DNA from: Phaseolus vulgaris
Taxonomy: Eukaryota; Streptophyta; Magnoliopsida; Fabales; Fabaceae
DNA length: 64,000 nucleotides
Direction of reading: 5' to 3'
Assembly: GCF_000499845.2 (NCBI RefSeq)
Contig: NC_023754.2
Span: 27,903,869 to 27,967,868, forward strand
Position numbers and translations under genes: made by a program. This document shows positions 57,841-64,000 of the stretch, piece by piece. Position 1 is the stretch's first letter. Each line of letters starts with the position of its first letter. The notes under the pieces were generated by a model. That model ran no database searches, was not told the origin of the DNA, and saw only the letters and a list, made by a program, of their open reading frames with translations.

Positions 57841-58947
57841 ATGGCTTCTTCTTCAAAGAAACAGAAAAATAAGGGCAAGCAAACCACCTTTCAAGGTGTG
57901 CTAGAAGGTTGGTTCGCTGGAAATGAAGAAGCAATCAATGCCTACATTCACGAGACAAGCAGAAAGCAGATTAATATACCCAAGGTGCTGGATTTCAACT
58001 GGCTGAAATCTGAAAAATTGGAGAAACAAGGCTGTGTTGAAGCACCAAAACTGAAAAAGCTGCTGGAATTAACGGGTAATGTATATCCTGACTTGGTTAA
58101 GGTGTTTTACACTAACCTCACATTGGATGGAAAGAATGTTGTCTCTTATGTGAAAGGGACCAAGATGAAGATCACAAGTGAGGTGTGGAATTCTGTGGCT
58201 GGAATAAAGTATGCTGGACTGAAAGTAGGAAAGGGAAACACCAGTGGAATTCAAGAATTCAACAAGCTGCAATACTATAAAAGCTGTATGAGGAATCCTA
58301 CAGAGAGTATAAGCAGGTTCCATGCAGGGCATTTGAACCTCACTCCAGACCTTGTTGCCTACATCATAGCATGGCAACTTATCCCAAGAGGTACAAACCA
58401 TGCAGTTTTACATGAAGAGGATCTAATTCTTCTATATTGCATCATGAACCAGATTAAGGTAAATTGGGTTTTCATTATCAATGAACACATGCTCAAATCA
58501 AAAAGGTTGGCTGATTACCGCTTTCCCTATGCTATTCTTGTTTCCAAATTGATTGATTACTTTGGTGTTGATGTTACAAATGAGAGAAACGACCCTATCA
58601 AAGCTGTAAGTGAGATTGATAATTCAACTCTCACCAAAATGGGATTTCACAAAATTGAGGACAAGTGGGTGGTTCTTAAAGGAAAGGGCCCTCAAGCAGA
58701 ACATGAAGCATCAAACCTCCACAATGAGGATGAGGATGAAGCTGTTCCCATGGAGGATGACTCACCTGCTACCCAATCTGTGCATGAGGAAGTTGCTGCA
58801 AATGCCATAGTTGCCTATCAATCTCCAGAATACCGAGGAGAACCAATGTCCATGTTTGAAAGGCAAGTGTTGTATCGCCTTGATGTAATGACTGCAGAAC
58901 AAAGGGCATACTTTGAGACTACTCAAAGCAAGGTTTCAACACCTTGA
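57841..58947 (+). CDS. Additional ORF of the copia element (plant transposon protein domain)
   Basis: A 368-aa ORF from ATG 57841, preceded by a good initiation context (aaccATGG). It lies 406 bp after the pol stop and 362 bp before the LTR. The N-terminus is basic (SSKKQKNKGKQTT). The middle holds VYPDLVKVFYTNL, SEVWNSVAGIKYAG and DLVAYIIAWQLIPRG. This pattern is seen in proteins annotated as putative plant transposon protein, often encoded by retroelements. The tail is acidic, then VLYRLDVMTAEQRAYFE. I see no signal peptide and no transmembrane segment, so an envelope role is not supported. A second, degraded copy lies at 60891-61157 on the other strand. Confidence 0.75.
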   Translation: MASSSKKQKNKGKQTTFQGVLEGWFAGNEEAINAYIHETSRKQINIPKVLDFNWLKSEKLEKQGCVEAPKLKKLLELTGNVYPDLVKVFYTNLTLDGKNVVSYVKGTKMKITSEVWNSVAGIKYAGLKVGKGNTSGIQEFNKLQYYKSCMRNPTESISRFHAGHLNLTPDLVAYIIAWQLIPRGTNHAVLHEEDLILLYCIMNQIKVNWVFIINEHMLKSKRLADYRFPYAILVSKLIDYFGVDVTNERNDPIKAVSEIDNSTLTKMGFHKIEDKWVVLKGKGPQAEHEASNLHNEDEDEAVPMEDDSPATQSVHEEVAANAIVAYQSPEYRGEPMSMFERQVLYRLDVMTAEQRAYFETTQSKVSTP

Positions 58948-59309
58948 TGATCAGATTGAAGGGTTCAGGCACAACTTGCAGAGCTTTACTACAAGATTAG
59001 ACGTACTTTCATGCTTTCTTTATCAGTTTTAAAACTTGTAATAATGAACAATTTGTCTTTATCTTTTGGACTATTATGGTTATGCTTCTGGTTTTTTTTC
59101 CTATGATTACATGCTGTTTGATGAATCCAAAGGGGGAGAAAAATAGCTCACCATGCTAGGTGAAGCTTGAAACAGGGAGTTAATTCTGCACCTTAAAACC
59201 ATTTACTTCTATGCAATGTTTCTGTTTTTCTGGTTTAATTTGTGGTGCAGTGCAGGTTCTTAAAGCAACAAGAGCTATGGGGATTTGTCTCCATCAAACA
59301 GGGGGAGAT

Positions 59310-60890
59310 TGTTGAAGATGGTTGTTGCCCCTTCAAGATTGTGTTTGATGAAGACTTTTATGTACATTTCATGTGTATTTTTGCTTTGCTTTAAGTGTGT
59401 CTTAGGTAGTGCTTAGAGGTTGTTTAAGAGTGGGTTTTTGCTGAGTAACTCACCTCATAACCACTGGCCATGTGATAAGAACAAGCATAAGTTTCTTAAA
59501 CTGTTTTTCACATGTTTTACAAAAAACACGTTTACTGCATAAAAATAAATCTGTTCTTTTCTAAATAAACAGATTCTTTTTTAAACTGATGCCTTGGCTA
59601 AGTCTTGTGAAAATTAGATTTTGTGCATCATGTATTTTGACTAAGTCTTCTACCTTTCAAAACGACTGTTTAAATAGTTAAGCTTTTCTGTTTTCGTTTT
59701 GAAAAATAAATTGTTCATCTGTAAATGAATAGATTCATTTTGTCTCTGGTGCCATATCTAGCTTAAACGTTTTTCAGTTTTATCTCTGCACCAGAATGGT
59801 TGACTAAGTCTCCTCACTTAACAATTCTCTAACTGCTTTTGAAAATAAATCTGTTCATTTTATTTTCAATCTGTTCATTTTATAACAGCTTAACTGTTTT
59901 CAAAAGTCTGTTATAAGTTGGTTTTCTATAAAATGAAAACTTGTTTATGAGTTTAACATCGTTCATACATTTGTAAAAACAAGTTTTACAGCAGAGAATT
60001 AAGAGTTACAAAGATTAGCATTTGTTCTTCAAAGATTTCGAAAATCACAAAGTGTTTGTTCTTGGTTGGTTCCAAAGCTTGGTGTGAGTGCTGCTACGTT
60101 CTAGCAATCTTGCCTGCTGTTTAAGGCAGATCTTTGTATCCTCATCAGGTGTAGTCGTTTCACTTTTCATTCTTGTAATAGTTTGGTTAACACTCTCTTT
60201 GATAGGTTTTCTGAAGAGTGTGTGCGAGCTGAAATAGGGTTTTTTCAGCAAGAGTACCTAAGTTCTTGTAGGTTTCAAGAACAGTGGAATTGTGTTTGTT
60301 TGTATTGTGATTTAGTGAATTTCACCTTGGTTTAGTGAAGACTGGATGTAGCTCAGTTGAGTGAACCAGTATAACTGCCCTGGTTCATTCTCTCTCAATC
60401 TCTGCAATTAAGTTTTTGCATAATTGATAAAACAGCAAAGAAATAAATCGTTCCATTTAAAATAAATCTGTTCTGTCTGGGCACGGTTCATATTGTTCTT
60501 AATTTCTGGAAAACTGGTTGATTTCAATAGAACTCTTATAATCTGTTAAAAGCCATTAGACAGGTTGATTGTAATAAATCACTCAATAAACTATCAAGCC
60601 ATTAATTGAACCTTAATCACTTGCTTGAAATTGAAGGTTGTGTTTTGGTGATTCACTGTTTTTTCGTTCTAAATATTAGTGTGTGAGCATCTGGAAAATA
60701 TACATGCAGGTTTGTTGATTAACCTTGTTGCATAAACACTTTTCAAACACACAACAGTGCTAAAATAAATCTGTTCATTTCCATATAAATCGATTTTATT
60801 TTCTGTAAACTGTGTAAATACTTTTTGCGGAAAGCTTTTAAAAGGTCAATTCACCCGCCCTCTTGAACTTTGACACTATTAAACCCAACA
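59310..60890 (+). repeat. LTR of the copia element (copy A)
   Basis: A 1581-bp LTR, TGTTGAAGATGG to ACCCAACA, preceded by a PPT. It closely matches 62464-64000. It has many internal occurrences of aataaatctgttc and variants. Confidence 0.8.
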
Positions 60891-61157
60891 CTTCAGACCC
60901 GCAACTGCAGTCCACACATCATAGGTGATCTCCATATCAACTTCCTTCACATGAGAGACAAGGTTGTTTCCCTCAAACTTGAGATTGGTGTAAAACACCC
61001 TAATCAAATCTGGGTAGATGTTCCTCTTCATCTCCAAGAACTTTCTGAGAGATTGATCTTTGAGCAACCTCCTCACATTATCTAGCTTTTGGCTTTTTAG
61101 CCAATCAAAGGAAACAACTTTGGGGTTGTTTATCACTTGATATGATTCCAATAGCAA
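60891..61157 (-). pseudogene. Antisense relic of the plant transposon protein ORF
   Basis: On the minus strand from 61157 the reading gives VSFDWLKSQKLDN, RNIYPDLIRVFYTNLKFEG and YDVWTAVAGLK. These align with FNWLKSEKLEK, GNVYPDLVKVFYTNLTLDG and SEVWNSVAGIK of the ORF at 57841. It is cut off exactly at the end of LTR copy A, so the copia element probably inserted into it. Confidence 0.85.
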
Positions 61158-62463
61158 GATAGAGATGTTTCATAGACATGATATGGAATCAACTTGATGG
61201 GATCAAGCCCAAGAGAACATGGAGGCCACTCATCAAGCTCAAGAAGAGGTGGAGGCACAAATGGAGGACGCCCATGGAGGTCAAAGTCCACCTCAAAGGA
61301 TTACAAGAAGCATGTTCAAAGCTTTGGGAGCTAGAGGACATTTATTTTCTCTTTTGTAGTTTCTTTTAGTTGAAGGTGCTTAGAGGGAAACCTTAGAAAC
61401 CTCTTTTGTTATAGCATCTTTTAGGCTTTAGTTAGGAGCTTTAGGGGTGTATTAGTAGATAGGTGTAGGAGTAGAATAGGGGGTGCCAAAGTGAAGGAAA
61501 GGATCACACCTTCCTTGCTTTGCAAATAGGCGCCGGTTCTAGTTTGATTTGGAGGGAATTTTGAATTGTTTTAGCTTTCATTTTCAGCACCTTAGGCTAT
61601 AAATAGAGGTGCCTTCCTTGTAAATTGCAGATTTGAATTTATCTAAAGAAACTATACTCAAAATTGGAGTGAGCATTTGGAGAGCTTTTGAGCCTTCTAC
61701 TCTAGTCTTATCTTGAAGGACCATGGTTCCTCAAGTGGGGGCTTGCACACTCATCTAGGAGCATCCATACTTCTAGTGCGTGATCATCAACCATTCTTCC
61801 ATCTTCATGAGCATTCTCTTCTCTTCTTTCTTCTTCTTCAATTGTTCATGTTGCCTTGTGTTTTGAGTTGTTGTTAGTTTCGGTTCTTCCAATTTCCAGC
61901 ACCTTATTCTGTTTTTGTTCTTAATTATGTTCGGTACAATTGTTTGGTTTATTCTGTTCGGTCTTCTCTTTTTAGTTTCCTTTGTGATTCAATTTGACAA
62001 TATTTGGTTCATCCAAATGAGTTTGGGATTTGTACTTGTTATTGGTGAGTTCTTGACTTAGAACCATGATCCAACTCTAAGAAAGTGCCTCTATATTTTC
62101 CAGCTCAAGGTGTTCCTAAAAATGTCAAGAATCTTTCTATGTTGCTATTGGAATCACATCACAACTTGAGTTGGAATATGAATAGGCACTTTTCTAGAAT
62201 TGGATCAATGTTCTTTCATTCAAAACCACCAAACTTGAGCACCAAACCAAACTCATGTAGAACCCATTTCTTGCCAAATGAATCGATTGAAGGGTTTAAG
62301 GCTCCAAGATGAGTGTAGATCCGCCACTTAAGTTCCAAGATGCACTCAAGATGGACTAGACGAGGAGAAGAAAAATCTCACTCACTCACCAATTTGGGAG
62401 AATTTCGGTAGTTTCAATATCAAATCTGTATTTAGAAGACCCAAGCCCTCCTTATATGGGAAC
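61158..62463 (+). mobile_element. Presumed gypsy pol tail and LTR-like region
   Basis: Near 61200-61330 one frame reads EEVEAQMEDAHGG..PPQRITRSMFKALGARG, like the TRS-containing end of gypsy polyproteins. Downstream comes promoter-like sequence with a TATA box (61598-61605) and a long leader, as in an LTR. No partner LTR, PBS or TSD was found, and 62050-62460 is unassigned. Treat as retrotransposon-derived with low confidence. Confidence 0.35.
61598..61605 (+). promoter_or_regulatory. TATA box in the LTR-like region
   Basis: TATAAATA followed by gaggtgcc, in a setting typical of gypsy LTR promoters. Confidence 0.45.
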
Positions 62464-64000
62464 TGTTGAAGATGGTTGCTGCCCCTTCAAGATTGTGTTT
62501 GATGAAGACTTGTATGTTGTGTTTGATGAAGACATTTATGTACTTTCCATGTATTTTGTGCTTTGCTTTAAGTGTGTCTTAGTTAGTGCTTAGAGGTTGT
62601 CTAAGAGTTGCTTTTTGCTGGGTATCTCACCTCATAACCACTGGTCATGTGTTAAGAACAAGCATAAGTTTTCTAAAACTGTTTTGCACATGTTTTACAC
62701 AAAAACACGTTTTACTGCATAAAAATAAATCTGTTCTTTTCTAAATAAACAGATTCATTTTCTTCACTGATGCCTTGGCTAAAGTCTTGTAAAAATTGGA
62801 TTTTTTGCATCAGGTATTTTGACTAAGTCTTCTTCTTTTCAAAACGACTGAGTTCAAATAGTTAAACTTCCTCTGTTTTCGTTTTGAAAAATAAATCTGT
62901 TCATCTGTAAATGAATAGATTTTTTTGACTCTGGTGCCATGTCATGCTTAAACGTTTTCAGTTTTATCTCAGCACCAGAATGGTTGACTAAAGTCTCCTC
63001 ACTTAACAGATTCTCTAACTGCTTTTGAAAATAAATCTGTTCATTTTATTTTCAATCTGTTCATTTTATAACAGCTTTAACTGTTTTTCAAAATTTGTTA
63101 TAAGCTGACTTTCTATAAAATGCAAACTTGTTTCTGAGGTTAATAACGATTCAAACAGTTTATACATTTGCAAAAAACAAGTTTTAACAGCAGAGAGTTA
63201 AGTGTTTTCAAGGATTAGCATTTGTTCTTCAAAGATTTCAAAAATCAAAAAGTGCTTGTTCTTGGTTTGGTTCCAAAAGCTTGGTGTGAGGTGCAGCTAC
63301 TGTTCTAGCAATCTTGCCTACTGGTTTAAGGCAGATCTTTGTTACCTCAATCAGGTGTAGTCGTTTCACTTTATTACTTGTAAAAGTTTGGTTGAATCCT
63401 CTTCTTGATAGGTGTTCTTGAGAGTGGATGTTGTGTATGAGTGCTGAAATAGGTTTTTTTCAGCAAGAGTACCTAAGTTCTTATAGGTTTCAAGAACGGG
63501 AGTGTACTTGATTGTACTGTGTTAGTGAATTCCACCTGTTGTTGGTGAAGACTGGATGTAGCTCAGGTTGAGTGAACCAGTATAATTGTTTATGTTCATT
63601 CTCTCCCTCACTCTGCAATTTCGTTTCTGCATAATTGATAAAACAGCAAAGAAATAAATCTGTTCAATTGAAAATAAATCTGTTCTTTCTGGGCACTGTG
63701 CATACTGTTCTTGATTTCTGAAAAAGCTGTTGTAATCTGATAAGAACATACATAATCTGCTAAAACCATTGGAACAGATTGACTGTGATAGGCTGATCAA
63801 GAAACTGTCAATATCATTAATTGAACCTTAAACAAATTGCTAAAAGTTGAAGCTTGCTGTTCTGTGATTAGTGTTCTTAATTTCTGGAAAATTGCTTAAC
63901 ATCAAGAGAACATTTCATAGTCTGTTAAAGGCACTAACAGCTTGGTGCAAAGATCACTCAATTAATTAGCATACTATCAATTGAACCTTAATCACTTGCT
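62464..64000 (+). repeat. Copia LTR copy B, runs off the window
   Basis: Starts TGTTGAAGATGGTTGCTGCC and follows LTR copy A in the same order to the window end, with scattered substitutions, small indels and a duplicated tgtgtttgatgaagac segment near 62490-62530. No polypurine tract precedes it (flank tatgggaac), so it is a 5' LTR of another element or a solo LTR. Confidence 0.85.

Larger units (their letters stand above)
56970..60890 (+). mobile_element. 3' part of a SIRE/Maximus-like Ty1/copia element
   Basis: RNase H end (56970-57434), an extra ORF (57841-58947), a polypurine tract (cagggggaga, about 59299-59308) and an LTR (59310-60890). The 5' LTR, gag, integrase and RT are missing; the left edge is the breakpoint with the truncated gypsy LTR. 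An extra ORF between pol and the 3' LTR is a feature of the SIRE/Maximus group, well known in soybean. Assignment is from architecture and motif memory. Confidence 0.75.

Noticed and set aside
57841..58947. Envelope glycoprotein function
   Set aside because: No signal peptide, transmembrane helix or cysteine pattern. Position alone is not enough.

Overview
This is a plant nuclear window, most likely from a legume of the Phaseoleae (Phaseolus, Vigna or Glycine type). The evidence is AT-rich intergenic DNA, GT-AG introns, plant-only gene families (TBL acetyltransferase, Dof factor, Ole e 1-like protein, plastid L34), a Katydid-type TRIM LTR, and SIRE/Maximus-like copia and Athila-like gypsy retrotransposons. 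The genus is inferred from family knowledge; no search was run.

Layout. 0.5-9.3 kb is a tandem cluster of trichome birefringence-like (TBL, PMR5/PC-esterase) genes. Two copies are largely intact (563-1954 and 7575-9322). Between them lies a gutted third copy, reduced to promoter-like sequence and a scrap of exon 2. The cluster is interrupted by a TRIM LTR and two small Mutator-like elements. A gene-poor stretch follows, with a Dof zinc-finger gene at 14.9 kb and two more Mutator-like MITEs at 19.2 and 20.3 kb. Next come an Ole e 1-like secreted protein gene (minus, 21.5-22.1 kb), a tRNA-Gly(GCC) at 23.1 kb and a two-exon armadillo-repeat gene (26.6-29.2 kb). A 12-exon CofD/YvcK-like (UPF0052) gene spans 30.2-41.3 kb. 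Its intron 10 carries a 2.57-kb hAT-like element packed with a GC-rich 26-bp minisatellite. Then come plastid ribosomal protein L34 (minus, 42.0-43.5 kb), head to head with a tRNA-Ala(UGC), and a papain-like cysteine protease (minus, 45.7-46.9 kb).

From about 49 kb to the end the window is almost entirely retrotransposon. It contains a scrambled copia relic (minus) and a young Athila-like LTR element at 50.0-57.0 kb. That element has one gag-protease ORF, no polymerase or integrase, and a truncated 3' LTR. It is joined directly to the 3' part of a SIRE/Maximus-like copia element (RNase H, then an extra downstream ORF, PPT and LTR). Beyond that are an antisense relic of the same extra ORF, a presumed gypsy LTR region, and a second copy of the copia LTR running off the edge.

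The single-copy genes have no evident shared pathway; this is ordinary eukaryotic gene order. The features best worth a second look are the minisatellite-bearing hAT-like element inside a gene, the gag-only LTR element with paired hairpins just after its gag stop, four Mutator-like MITEs with readable 9-bp target duplications (one between two copies of a duplicated target), and the in-frame early stop in the first TBL gene.
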